DNA of 14,484 nt, taken from positions 1 to 14,484 of the forward strand of contig CAMDZX010000034.1 in the NCBI GenBank assembly GCA_945910925.1. Direction: 5' to 3'. The DNA comes from an uncultured bacterium (lineage in GTDB: Bacteria; Cyanobacteriota; Vampirovibrionia; Gastranaerophilales; Gastranaerophilaceae). A program made the translations under genes and the position numbers. The notes beneath the pieces were generated by a model. The model worked only from the letters and a program-made list of their open reading frames with translations, ran no database searches and was not told where the DNA came from. Positions 1 through 6,493 of this stretch are shown here, one piece after another; position 1 is the stretch's first letter, and each line of letters begins with the position of its first letter.

Positions 1-180
1 TATTACATTTCCCATCCACAACTACTTTCGTCGGGTTAAAACCCGACCTATAACTCTTTTTGTAAAAATATCATGGACAGCAGTGGAAACAAGTTCGGAA
101 TGACAATATAGTTTAAATTTCGGTGGGAATGGGTTTTACATTATATTTAAAATACCACGTTTATTACATTTCCCATCCAC
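1..180. repeat. 19-bp direct repeat pair flanking a palindrome
   Basis: The 19 bases at 1-19 recur identically at 162-180 (TATTACATTTCCCATCCAC). Between them lie a perfect palindrome at 30-47 (GTCGGGTTAAAACCCGAC) and a fragment at 91-107 reading like an intergenic repeat (AACAAGTTCGGAATGAC). Related GTGGGAATG/CATTTCCCAC words recur at 122-130 and 5984-6039. No gene is visible; this looks like accumulated small interspersed repeats. Confidence 0.75.
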
Positions 181-183
181 TTA

Positions 184-223
184 ATCACTTAGTCACTCAG
201 TAACTTAGTTACTCAATCACTCC
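184..223. repeat. Five-unit 8-bp tandem repeat
   Basis: Five consecutive octamers fit the pattern RTNACTYM: ATCACTTA, GTCACTCA, GTAACTTA, GTTACTCA and ATCACTCC. It lies about 65 bp upstream of the MlaD-like gene. Short tandem repeats of 7-8 bp are common in cyanobacterial spacers; any role here is unknown. Confidence 0.8.
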
Positions 224-255
224 TTTACCCCCATTCACCCTTTCAAAATACACAC

Positions 256-284
256 TTAATTCTTAATTAATTTCATGTTATAAT
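256..284 (+). promoter_or_regulatory. Extended -10 promoter of the MCE/MlaD-like gene
   Basis: TATAAT at 279-284 is preceded by TGT, giving an extended -10 (TGnTATAAT). A weak -35 (TTAATT, 256-261) sits at 17-bp spacing. Only six bases separate the -10 from the ATG at 291, so the predicted transcript starts at or next to the start codon, and there is no Shine-Dalgarno sequence. This predicts a leaderless mRNA. Confidence 0.6.
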
Positions 285-290
285 CCGGAT

Positions 291-953
291 ATGGAAAAAA
301 GTGTTAGAAAAAACCGCACACGTAATTTTCGAGAGATTGAACTACTTATTTGGTTATTAATATTATTGGCACTTTTTGTATTTGGATATTTTTTGTTCAA
401 CAAGCATCAAAAATCTTATGAATTCCACAATGTTTTTATGGCTGATATCGACGGACTCATTGTCGGTTCGCCCGTTAATTTTATGGGAGTTCCCGTCGGG
501 CATGTTACAAAATTAAAAATAGTTAATGATGATGAAATATTTGTAAAATTCGTCATAAAAGATAAATCAATTAAACTTCCTAAAGGTACGATTGCGAATG
601 TTGAGTTTTCGGGACTGGGCGGTTCAAAATCAATAGAACTTTATCCGCCTGATAAAAATTATGTACAACAATACGGGCTTGATGGTGATGATTATATTAT
701 TGTTGCCGGCTCAAAAAGACTACACGATTGTTGGAAACTTCTGTATCAAATGTTCTCTAAAATTGGGGCTATTGTTTACAGATTTTCATATTTCGGAGAA
801 GAACTGAAATCCACAGGTATAGAGGAAGAAGGACTCAAAACTCAAAATGATGTTAATAATTTTCTTGAATTTTCAAACAATTGGGTTGATAATATACAAA
901 AGAATGTTCAAGATTACAAATCAAAAATGAATAGTTTTAAAAATAAGAAATAG
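291..953 (+). CDS. mlaD: MCE-domain lipid-transport protein (MlaD-like)
   Basis: Predicted substrate-binding subunit of an MCE/Mla-type phospholipid transporter, anchored in the inner membrane and facing the periplasm. Residues 17-36 form a single hydrophobic anchor after a basic N-terminus. The MCE domain follows (about 44-121), with the typical D-G-L-x-x-G-S-P-V stretch at 54-62, then G-V-P-V-G-H-V at 66-72 and an F-S-G-L-G-G-S-K-S-I-E-L segment. The remaining ~100 residues contain a probable helical, coiled-coil-like tail rich in Asn, Lys and Glu. At 220 residues it is in the range of short MlaD proteins. No ATPase or permease partner lies in the window, so they may be upstream or elsewhere. 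The start at 291 has no ribosome binding site but sits right after an extended -10. Its stop overlaps the ribosome binding site of upp, so the two are probably cotranscribed. Confidence 0.85.
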   Translation: MEKSVRKNRTRNFREIELLIWLLILLALFVFGYFLFNKHQKSYEFHNVFMADIDGLIVGSPVNFMGVPVGHVTKLKIVNDDEIFVKFVIKDKSIKLPKGTIANVEFSGLGGSKSIELYPPDKNYVQQYGLDGDDYIIVAGSKRLHDCWKLLYQMFSKIGAIVYRFSYFGEELKSTGIEEEGLKTQNDVNNFLEFSNNWVDNIQKNVQDYKSKMNSFKNKK

Positions 954-965
954 GAGTAGAACTGT

Positions 966-1631
966 ATGAATAAAGACAAAGTTAAATTAATAACGAATCC
1001 TGTTATTTGTCAAAGTCTTTGTACAATGAGGGATAAAGAGAATGATTCGCAAAATGTAAGAATAGCGGCAAGAAAAATCACAAGAGCGCTTCTTTATGAG
1101 GCTTCCAAAAATCTCCCTCTTGTAGACAGAGAAGTTCATACCCCGTTAAAAACTTGTATAGCAAAAGATATTGATCCTGATATTAAAATCATTATTTCTC
1201 CGATTTTAAGAGCAGGATTAATTTTTACGGATGAGGCTATCGACATTTTGCCTGATGCATGCATTAGGCACATAGGTATGTACAGAGATGAAAAAACTCT
1301 AAAACCTGTTTGGTACTACAATAAAGTACCTATGGCAACTCCTGATCCGAAAAAGTTCTATGTATATATAACAGACCCTATGCTTGCAACAGGAAACTCT
1401 CTCCTTGAAGCAATTAAGCTTTATGCAGAAAAAGGGATTCCGCAAGAAAATATCAAGTGTATTTGTATTTTCGCAGCACCACAAGGGATTGAACTTATTC
1501 AAAAAGAATTTCCGGAAGTGGAAATTACGGTTGCAACGATTGATGAATGTCTGAATGAAAAAGGTTATATTGTTCCGGGAATGGGCGATGCAGGCGATAG
1601 AATTTTTAATACGGTAGAGGTGAAAAACTAA
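966..1631 (+). CDS. upp: Uracil phosphoribosyltransferase
   Basis: Catalyses uracil + PRPP to UMP + PPi in cytoplasmic pyrimidine salvage. The PRPP-binding loop reads T-D-P-M-L-A-T-G-N-S at 136-145, matching the family pattern DPMLATG(G/N)S. The C-terminal uracil-recognition segment G-Y-I-V-P-G-M-G-D-A-G-D-R begins at residue 200. The length, 221 residues, is slightly above the usual ~209. The AGGAG ribosome binding site (952-956) overlaps the TAG stop of the upstream gene and lies nine bases before the ATG. deoB follows after three bases, so these two salvage genes almost certainly form one operon: DeoB and nucleoside phosphorylases yield free bases and ribose phosphates, and Upp recovers the uracil. 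Identification is secure from the motifs. Confidence 0.95.
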   Translation: MNKDKVKLITNPVICQSLCTMRDKENDSQNVRIAARKITRALLYEASKNLPLVDREVHTPLKTCIAKDIDPDIKIIISPILRAGLIFTDEAIDILPDACIRHIGMYRDEKTLKPVWYYNKVPMATPDPKKFYVYITDPMLATGNSLLEAIKLYAEKGIPQENIKCICIFAAPQGIELIQKEFPEVEITVATIDECLNEKGYIVPGMGDAGDRIFNTVEVKN

Positions 1632-1634
1632 AAT

Positions 1635-2816
1635 ATGAAAAGAGCGATTATTGTTGTTATTGATTCAATGGGAATAGGCGCAATGCCAGATTGTGCAGAG
1701 TTTAATGATATTCCCGAATGTAATACTCTTGCAAACGTTTGCAAATTCAACAAAGGATTAAAACTTCCTAATATGGCACAACTCGGGTTGGGAAATATTC
1801 AGGAGTTCGAAGGTGTAGAACGAACCGCAAATCCAACGGGACAATACGGCACTCTGCAAGAAAAATCCAAAGGAAAAGACACTACAACAGGACATTGGGA
1901 AATCGCAGGGCTTGTTTCGGAAAAACCGTTTGCGACATTCCCGCAAGGTTTTCCTCAAAAACTCGTTGATGATTTTATTAATGAAACAAAATGCGGTGGG
2001 ATTCTTGCAAATTGCCCTGCAAGCGGTACTGCGATAATCGAAAAACTAAACGATGAACATCATCAAACAAAATTTCCGATAGTATATACAAGTGCTGACA
2101 GCGTGTTCCAAATCGCAGTAGATACGGATATTATTCCGCTTGAAACACTTTATGACTGGTGCAGAATTGCAAGAAAACTTCTTGATGACGGGAATTATCA
2201 TGTCTCAAGAGTTATTGCTCGTCCATACAAGGTAATCGACGGGAAACCGACAAGAATAGGGAAAGATAGACGTGATTATTCGGTTGAACCAACCGGCGAA
2301 ACTCTGCTTGACAGAATTAAGGAATCAGGCGGAGAAGTGGTTGCAATAGGAAAAATCGAAGATATTTTCTCAAAAGCGGGAATTACTCACGCAATACATA
2401 CGGGTTCTAATAAAGAAGGTTTGGAATTAACACTCAAAGCGGTAAAAAATGAACTTGATTTGAACAGTATAAAATATGAATCTACTCCACAAAATTTTGT
2501 TCCGAATAAATCATTAATATTTACAAATCTCGTAGATACGGATATGCTCTACGGTCATAGAAATGACCCTGTAGGATATGGAAAAGCGGTTGAAGAAGTG
2601 GATGAATATGTTGCAAAAATCATAGATGCTATGTCTGATGATGATTTGCTGGTTATTACCGCCGATCACGGATGCGACCCGACAGTTCCGGGAACAGATC
2701 ACACAAGAGAATTTGTTCCGGTGCTTTATTATCACAAAAATATTGAGCCTAAAGATTTAGGACTGCAATTAGGTTTTGATAATATTTCTAAAGAAATAAC
2801 TAATTGGATATTTTAA
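1635..2816 (+). CDS. deoB: Phosphopentomutase
   Basis: Interconverts ribose-1-phosphate and ribose-5-phosphate (and the deoxy forms), linking nucleoside breakdown to the pentose phosphate pathway. It belongs to the alkaline phosphatase superfamily and uses two Mn ions. All expected metal ligands are visible: Asp10 in V-I-D-S-M-G-I-G, Asp303 and His308 (D-M-L-Y-G-H), Asp344-His345 (A-D-H-G-C-D) and His356 (T-D-H-T-R-E). The phosphorylated threonine lies in K-D-T-T-T-G-H-W-E around residue 85. The 393-residue length is normal for the family. It starts three bases after upp, with no clear ribosome binding site of its own in the gap, so translational coupling to upp is likely. A promoter-like TATAAT follows the gene and serves the ferredoxin. 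Confidence 0.97.
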   Translation: MKRAIIVVIDSMGIGAMPDCAEFNDIPECNTLANVCKFNKGLKLPNMAQLGLGNIQEFEGVERTANPTGQYGTLQEKSKGKDTTTGHWEIAGLVSEKPFATFPQGFPQKLVDDFINETKCGGILANCPASGTAIIEKLNDEHHQTKFPIVYTSADSVFQIAVDTDIIPLETLYDWCRIARKLLDDGNYHVSRVIARPYKVIDGKPTRIGKDRRDYSVEPTGETLLDRIKESGGEVVAIGKIEDIFSKAGITHAIHTGSNKEGLELTLKAVKNELDLNSIKYESTPQNFVPNKSLIFTNLVDTDMLYGHRNDPVGYGKAVEEVDEYVAKIIDAMSDDDLLVITADHGCDPTVPGTDHTREFVPVLYYHKNIEPKDLGLQLGFDNISKEITNWIF

Positions 2817-2832
2817 TATTTTTATTTTCTGA

Positions 2833-2838
2833 TATAAT
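2833..2838 (+). promoter_or_regulatory. -10 box of the ferredoxin gene
   Basis: TATAAT in an A+T-rich context, 55 bases before the ferredoxin ATG. No good -35 is visible at 17-bp spacing. The resulting leader would be about 50 nt and contains the strong AAAGGAG ribosome binding site at 2881-2887. Confidence 0.5.
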
Positions 2839-2893
2839 ATATATTGTTAATAAGTGATGATTAAAATTAAAAACCATTAAAAAGGAGAAAAAC

Positions 2894-3070
2894 ATGAAAG
2901 TAACAGTAGAAGATTCTTGTATAGCATGCGGCGCTTGCGAATCAATTTGCGACGCTGTATTCAGTATCGAAGATAAAGCAGTTGTTAACGAAGCAGCTGT
3001 TGCAGACAACGAAGACGGTGTTAAAGAAGCAGCAGATTCTTGCCCTGTTTCTGCTATCGTTGTTGAATAA
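2894..3070 (+). CDS. [4Fe-4S] ferredoxin, single cluster
   Basis: A 58-residue acidic cytoplasmic electron carrier. It translates as MKVTVEDSC..., with C-x2-C-x2-C-x3-C at positions 9, 12, 15 and 19 and a final Cys50-Pro. This is the layout of single-cluster ferredoxins such as that of Thermotoga maritima, in which the first three cysteines and the Cys-Pro cysteine hold the cluster. Cys19 corresponds to a residue that forms a disulfide in the Thermotoga protein, but its partner cysteine is absent here, so that cross-link cannot form. Codon use is richer in GC than in the flanking genes, as expected for a highly expressed protein. It has an AAAGGAG ribosome binding site seven bases before the ATG and a strong hairpin after the stop, so it is probably a monocistronic, abundant transcript. 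Confidence 0.95.
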   Translation: MKVTVEDSCIACGACESICDAVFSIEDKAVVNEAAVADNEDGVKEAADSCPVSAIVVE

Positions 3071-3088
3071 TTAAATTTTGATTAAACT

Positions 3089-3130
3089 CACAAGAGCCAC
3101 TTGGAATTCCCAAGTGGCTCTTGTGTTATA
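3089..3130 (+). terminator. Terminator-like hairpin after ferredoxin
   Basis: A perfect 16-bp inverted repeat, arms 3089-3104 (CACAAGAGCCACTTGG) and 3110-3125, with a 5-base loop. The following T-run is weak (TTATAAATA), so it may act mainly as an mRNA 3' end stabiliser. Confidence 0.75.
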
Positions 3131-3263
3131 AATACTGTTGTGATGTTGTTTGAAATCCTTCTTTAGGCTTGAAGAATAATAAAACATGGTGTATTATGTA
3201 TATAGATGATATATTATTAAATCGTTGGGAGTATTGGTTTTCAAGGTATATATACCCCTAAAA

Positions 3264-3304
3264 GCATGTCACAAGCAGGGTTTGCATGTTACAAAATGTA
3301 AACA
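3264..3304. promoter_or_regulatory. Candidate operator: 20-bp-spaced direct repeat plus palindrome
   Basis: GCATGTCACAA at 3264-3274 recurs as GCATGTTACAA at 3284-3294, start-to-start distance exactly 20 bp, about two helical turns. The second copy runs into an interrupted palindrome at 3287-3304 (TGTTACAAAATGTAAACA). It lies ~90 bp before the next start codon, upstream of an AT-rich promoter-like stretch (TATACT at 3339-3344). This fits a dimeric or tandem binding protein, which cannot be named. Confidence 0.4.
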
Positions 3305-3391
3305 AAATATAACAAATAAGGCAATTTTTTCTTTTGTATATACTTTATATATATGTAATAGATAAAGGAAGAAAAATAAAGGAACAGGGTA

Positions 3392-3673
3392 ATGATCACC
3401 GGAGTAAATGCAGGAGTAAATAATGCATATACATTAGGTTCGTTGACGGCATCGACACGAACGGGTGCCCCAAGAACGGAAGATATGCGCATGATAAAAT
3501 TAGTGAGTGCCCCGCCTGAACAACCGGAAGTTGGAGGTGGTAAATTACCGGGTAAGGTAGACGAATATCTTGGAATTTTAAATAATATGCCGAAGGATGA
3601 GAAGCCCAGTTTACGGAAAATTATTGTAGATGCGCTAACACTGCATGCAATTAATTCACGAGCCAGTAGATAA
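3392..3673 (+). CDS. Small hypothetical protein
   Basis: A 93-residue protein that I do not recognise. It has no signal peptide or membrane segment. The first ~30 residues are rich in small polar residues (Gly, Ala, Thr, Asn), followed by a Pro/Gly-rich linker (P-P-E-Q-P-E-V-G-G-G-K-L-P-G-K, about residues 44-58). The last third, beginning V-D-E-Y-L-G-I-L-N-N-M and ending A-L-T-L-H-A-I-N-S-R-A, looks helical. A purine-rich AGGAACAGGG lies a few bases before the ATG. It stands alone between the ferredoxin hairpin and a clear intrinsic terminator, so it is its own transcription unit, probably controlled through the repeats at 3264-3304. The well-formed terminator and the lack of a longer competing frame support it as a gene. 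Confidence 0.6.
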   Translation: MITGVNAGVNNAYTLGSLTASTRTGAPRTEDMRMIKLVSAPPEQPEVGGGKLPGKVDEYLGILNNMPKDEKPSLRKIIVDALTLHAINSRASR

Positions 3674-3712
3674 ATTTGTAATATTTCTTTACTATTTATA
3701 TTTTATTAATCA

Positions 3713-3738
3713 AGGAGTCTGTTATAGGCTCCTTTTTT
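3713..3738 (+). terminator. Intrinsic terminator
   Basis: Stem AGGAGTC (3713-3719) pairs with GGCTCCT (3727-3733) including one U-G pair, with a 7-base loop, followed by a run of six T (3733-3738). It closes the 93-residue gene. Confidence 0.8.
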
Positions 3739-3810
3739 AAGGTTCAGGCGGTTTACAATTATTCATATCTTAATTAAAAAGCAATAGATGTATCAGTTTT
3801 TTAATAATCC

Positions 3811-3860
3811 GTCCCGATAGGTTTCACAGAGTGTAACATATCTCTTGTACCTGTCGGGAC
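3811..3860 (+). other. 12-bp hairpin with 26-nt loop upstream of the CxxC gene
   Basis: Arms GTCCCGATAGGT (3811-3822) and ACCTGTCGGGAC (3849-3860) pair fully with one U-G wobble. There is no T-run, so it is not an ordinary terminator. It lies 85 bases before the start of the next gene, in its probable leader or promoter region. It could be a regulatory RNA structure or a small repeat remnant. Confidence 0.5.
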
Positions 3861-3945
3861 AACAATGTTAATCACTGCGTGAGTTTCGGCGCAAAAGGGT
3901 ACAGGGAATACTATGCCCCTTTAAAAAATTTGAGGAGATGAAGTT

Positions 3946-4308
3946 ATGATGCATTGCGTGAAGTTTAAACCCATAGATATATGGTTTTTGGTTAATGATG
4001 ATATATTTACGTTTAGAAAATTGGAATTCGGGATTTGTCCAAGATGCGGAAAGCCTGCCGCTACTTTGATTCAGTTTAATTCCGCTAAAAATAAGTTTGA
4101 ATACATCAGAAAATCAGGGTTTGAGTCACAAGCGTTTGTTGAATCATTAAAAAAACAAAAACAGTTTGCCGCATCTGATGTGAATAAACAAAAGTTTAGA
4201 ACAGTTACTTATAAATGGGTCTATGGTGTGAATAAACTCTCCGGTAAAAAAAATAAACAGTATGCAAAAGATTTTTTTGGAAACTCGGTTCTTATAAAAG
4301 AAACTTGA
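3946..4308 (+). CDS. Hypothetical protein with a CPRCG zinc-knuckle-like motif
   Basis: A 120-residue basic, soluble protein, not recognised. The clearest element is C-P-R-C-G-K-P at about residues 31-37, half of a typical zinc ribbon. The only other cysteine is Cys4, so a four-cysteine site would need a dimer or other ligands. The rest is rich in Lys, Phe and Asn, with a Lys-rich C-terminal third (K-L-S-G-K-K-N-K-Q). Such small basic proteins often bind nucleic acid, but this is inference only. A strong GAGGAG ribosome binding site lies nine bases before the first of two consecutive ATG codons, which I take as the start. It is a single-gene unit between the 3811-3860 hairpin and the terminator at 4372-4417. 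Confidence 0.7.
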   Translation: MMHCVKFKPIDIWFLVNDDIFTFRKLEFGICPRCGKPAATLIQFNSAKNKFEYIRKSGFESQAFVESLKKQKQFAASDVNKQKFRTVTYKWVYGVNKLSGKKNKQYAKDFFGNSVLIKET

Positions 4309-4371
4309 AATATTACAAACTCCTCTCTATTCTGCGTCATATTATCTACTTTGATACGCTAATGACAACTC

Positions 4372-4417
4372 GGGATTGTCGCTCTCTCACCTTTTAATTC
4401 GGCAATCCCCTTTTTTT
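4372..4417 (+). terminator. Intrinsic terminator
   Basis: GGGATTGTCG (4372-4381) pairs with CGGCAATCCC (4400-4409) with one U-G pair and an 18-base loop, followed by seven T (4411-4417). It ends the CPRCG gene. Confidence 0.8.
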
Positions 4418-4423
4418 AGTATC

Positions 4424-4451
4424 GGTAGACTGAAGTCTACCCTACTGCTCT
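4424..4451. repeat. Palindromic dispersed repeat (copy near 6053)
   Basis: GGTAGACTGAAGTCTACC (4424-4441) is a perfect 8-bp stem palindrome. The word AAGTCTACCCTACNGCTC runs on to 4451 and recurs at 6054-6071 beside another inverted repeat. It looks like a small interspersed genomic repeat. Confidence 0.65.
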
Positions 4452-4532
4452 GTGTTTTAAGGGTATTGGTGGTGTTTAAATATTGTGTTATTGCACAGAT
4501 AAGATTTGTTGGTAAATGGTAAGTTGTAATAG

Positions 4533-4988
4533 TTATTGTTTTGATTTGTAGAAAATAGCCTTAATAAAAAAGTTTGTATTTACTGTGTAAAACAATAATA
4601 ATATTATGTCTGAATTACTGTCTTTTGCCATATCAAGAATTGGGCTTAGCGGAATTAAAGAATACATTGTTCCAATTGCAATTAACGGTACAAATGAAAA
4701 TAAAATACCAAGCCTTACCAGAAAATCATATACCTTGTTTTGTATATTTATTTTAATGTCACGTTTAAATATGAATTTGATTAGGTATTGTATAACCAGT
4801 TCAACCGTAAATATTATTAATACATATTTTAATATTTGTGCATATTTCAGCATAATGTAAAGTGCACCGTATACGTATGCTAAAATGTAACCTCTGCTTG
4901 CGTGCATTAAATATATAAAATACCCAAGCATATAGTACCCGAATATGGAATATAAGTTTATAGTAATAAATTTCTTGAGATAGTCCAT
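4533..4988 (-). CDS. Small multi-pass membrane protein, possible member of the immunity-like family
   Basis: A 151-residue hydrophobic protein with about four transmembrane segments (roughly residues 10-28, 35-50, 54-72 and 92-115, plus a hydrophobic tail). No domain is recognised from known families. Its segment N-K-V-Y-D-F-L-V-R-L-G-I-L closely resembles N-K-I-Y-N-I-I-W-H-L-G-I-L in the 354-residue protein at 11623-12687, and both follow a basic F-x-x-K/R-x-x-K patch. It is therefore probably a distant relative of the membrane family at the right end of the window. It lies 122 bp downstream of the 258-residue gene on the same strand, so the two may form a unit. No Shine-Dalgarno sequence is evident before the ATG. 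An 84-codon frame on the other strand is shorter, also lacks a ribosome site, and is judged a shadow. Confidence 0.65.
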   Translation of the reverse strand: MDYLKKFITINLYSIFGYYMLGYFIYLMHASRGYILAYVYGALYIMLKYAQILKYVLIIFTVELVIQYLIKFIFKRDIKINIQNKVYDFLVRLGILFSFVPLIAIGTMYSLIPLSPILDMAKDSNSDIILLLFYTVNTNFFIKAIFYKSKQ

Positions 4989-5029
4989 AGGATTATCTTA
5001 ATACAAATAGAATCGAAAGGAACAATATT

Positions 5030-5140
5030 ATGATTATAGATTATTTTTCTTTACAAAAACTTGCAAAATGCGGATATATTAATGAAATCCCCCACCGAAG
5101 ATTATGTTCGTTAACTATCTTTTTTACTTTTTTCATTTAG
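5030..5140 (+). CDS. 36-codon small open reading frame
   Basis: ATG at 5030 is preceded by AAAGGAAC at a usual distance. It encodes 36 residues beginning M-I-I-D-Y-F-S-L-Q-K-L-A-K-C-G-Y-I-N-E-I and ending in a hydrophobic I-F-F-T-F-F-I. Its last 30 bases overlap the 3' end of the minus-strand 258-residue gene. The good ribosome site and ordinary composition in the first 20 codons suggest a gene truncated where the minus-strand block begins, but it may be chance. Confidence 0.3.
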   Translation: MIIDYFSLQKLAKCGYINEIPHRRLCSLTIFFTFFI

Positions 5141-5887
5141 GCAATTATTAAATTTACCGGTGATTACTGTGGCTTGAATCCCATCATCATAATGTTGGAT
5201 TACCGCATTTTTAATGTCTTGGAGCCCAAGACTTTCTTTAATGAAAAGATCCGGTTCGTTATGGGGTTTTATAAAGTCAGCTCTTGTAAACCTTTTTTTT
5301 GAAAATAATTTTTCAAATTTCATAATATACCAATCATTAGCAGGTTTTATAAATGCTTTGAAGCCCAGAAATATCATTACTATATCTTCTAAACCATTTA
5401 ATGACGATGCCCCAATATCTCTTGCATATTTTTTTGCATCACCATCTGTTGATGAATTTTTATAATTACTGTATGCATCAATTCCATTCTTTACATCTTT
5501 GGCAAGTTCAATTCCTCCCGTAATCAATGATATTACACCAAGTCCACCTGCAACTATCGGGAAATATGCTGCGGCTGCAACTGTTCCGCCTATTGCAAGG
5601 GTTGATAAAACCGGATGTTGCTTGAATGTAGAGACTAACTTTTTCCCTTGTTGTTTTATGTTCCCCCACATTCCGCTGAAATATTCCGAAAAGAAACTTC
5701 CTGTAGAAATTTTACCATCATCGTCTGCAGATTTACTGTTCGATGAGGTTTGGTATGTATCGGTTTTAGAGGTTTTTGAACTAAATTCAAAAACGGTATT
5801 ATCGTCGTTATTTTCTTGTACTCTGCGTGTTCCGCCAGTATTATGTATTTCTGCCGAAAGACTCCGAGCTGCAACTTTTGCAACCAT
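5111..5887 (-). CDS. Hypothetical protein with glycine-rich hydrophobic segment
   Basis: A 258-residue protein with no recognised family. Residues 1-60 are polar and disordered-looking, rich in Ser, Thr, Asn and Asp. A hydrophobic stretch at about 93-127 (S-T-L-A-I-G-G-T-V-A-A-A-A, then V-A-G-G-L-G-V-I-S-L-I-T-G-G) contains small-residue spacing like a membrane-inserting hairpin or glycine zipper. The C-terminal ~130 residues are mixed charged and helical, ending in a Lys/Ser-rich tail. There is no classical signal peptide. The ribosome site AAAGGGAA lies seven bases before the ATG, and promoter-like TATATAAGG is further upstream. A membrane protein gene lies 122 bp downstream on the same strand, so an effector/partner pair is imaginable but unproved. 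Confidence 0.7.
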   Translation of the reverse strand: MVAKVAARSLSAEIHNTGGTRRVQENNDDNTVFEFSSKTSKTDTYQTSSNSKSADDDGKISTGSFFSEYFSGMWGNIKQQGKKLVSTFKQHPVLSTLAIGGTVAAAAYFPIVAGGLGVISLITGGIELAKDVKNGIDAYSNYKNSSTDGDAKKYARDIGASSLNGLEDIVMIFLGFKAFIKPANDWYIMKFEKLFSKKRFTRADFIKPHNEPDLFIKESLGLQDIKNAVIQHYDDGIQATVITGKFNNCLNEKSKKDS

Positions 5888-5983
5888 TAATAATTCCCTT
5901 TAAAATCCTTATATATTTAATAAGTTATTTATCAGGATAAAATTGCTTTATTTATTAAGTTTGTAAACAAATTTTATTTTTTA

Positions 5984-6071
5984 GGTGGGAATGTATGCTC
6001 AATTCAATTAAGTTCTTTTAATATCTGACATTTCCCACCCTACGGCTACGGCTAAAGTCTACCCTACGGCT
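5984..6071. repeat. Inverted repeat plus dispersed repeat fragment
   Basis: GGTGGGAATG (5984-5993) faces CATTTCCCACC (6029-6039), an inverted repeat with a one-base bulge and a 35-base loop. It continues into CTACGGCTACGGCT and then AAGTCTACCCTACGGCTC (6054-6071), shared with 4434-4451. The same GTGGGAATG word occurs at 123-131. It is the spacer between the minus-strand 258-residue gene and the phage-like module; no gene is visible in it. Confidence 0.6.
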
Positions 6072-6095
6072 CATTTGGTTTGAAAGGAATTTGTT

Positions 6096-6491
6096 ATGGA
6101 TGTTAGGATTCCTGCGGATGAAAATTTTGATTTTTATGCCTGCAGAAAATTGTATAAAAAATATCAGAAAGCAGTTGGTGATGATGTTTCGTTTAATCAG
6201 ATTATTAAAAATACGTGTTTCTATTCTTTTTATGATAATAAAAATCTCGTGGGATGTATTTACGTATTTGAAAAAAACAAAAAAATATTTATTAACGGAT
6301 TTGCTAAGCGCGGATTTCATAACTTTAATATTAAAGCGGTAAAAAAAATATTCGATTGGTTTAAATCAGATATATATGCCTTCTCTATAAACAAACCCGC
6401 AAGATATTTACTTTTGAGATGCGGTTTTAGCAAAATTACAGATAATTTGTTCGTTTATTACAATAATGGCGAAAGCCGGAAAGGAAATTAA
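6096..6491 (+). CDS. Small GNAT-fold acetyltransferase-like protein, phage-type
   Basis: A 131-residue protein with the outline of a minimal GNAT acyltransferase: a substrate strand region (S-F-Y-D-N-K-N-L-V-G-C-I-Y-V-F), a middle strand F-I-N-G-F-A-K-R-G-F, then a helix and the C-terminal signature N-K-P-A-R-Y-L-L-L-R-C-G-F ending at residue 111, which mirrors the closing beta-strand/helix of GNAT proteins. The canonical acetyl-CoA loop (R/Q-x-x-G-x-G/A) is not clear. Such short GNAT-like proteins are often encoded next to virion genes of podoviruses, which fits this position. An AAAGGAA ribosome site precedes the ATG at 6096. The next gene starts two bases after its stop, indicating one operon. 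The target substrate is unknown. Confidence 0.65.
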   Translation: MDVRIPADENFDFYACRKLYKKYQKAVGDDVSFNQIIKNTCFYSFYDNKNLVGCIYVFEKNKKIFINGFAKRGFHNFNIKAVKKIFDWFKSDIYAFSINKPARYLLLRCGFSKITDNLFVYYNNGESRKGN

Positions 6492-6493
6492 AA

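Noticed and set aside
184..223. CRISPR-like array
   Set aside because: The units are 8 bp with no spacers, and no cas genes are present.
4606..4860. + strand 84-codon frame opposite the membrane protein
   Set aside because: It has no ribosome site and is shorter than and fully contained in the minus-strand frame, which shows clear membrane helices and similarity to other proteins in the window.
5499..5903. + strand 134-codon frame opposite the 258-residue gene
   Set aside because: It lacks a ribosome site and has implausible Cys/Pro-rich composition. The minus-strand gene is longer with a good AAAGGGAA site.
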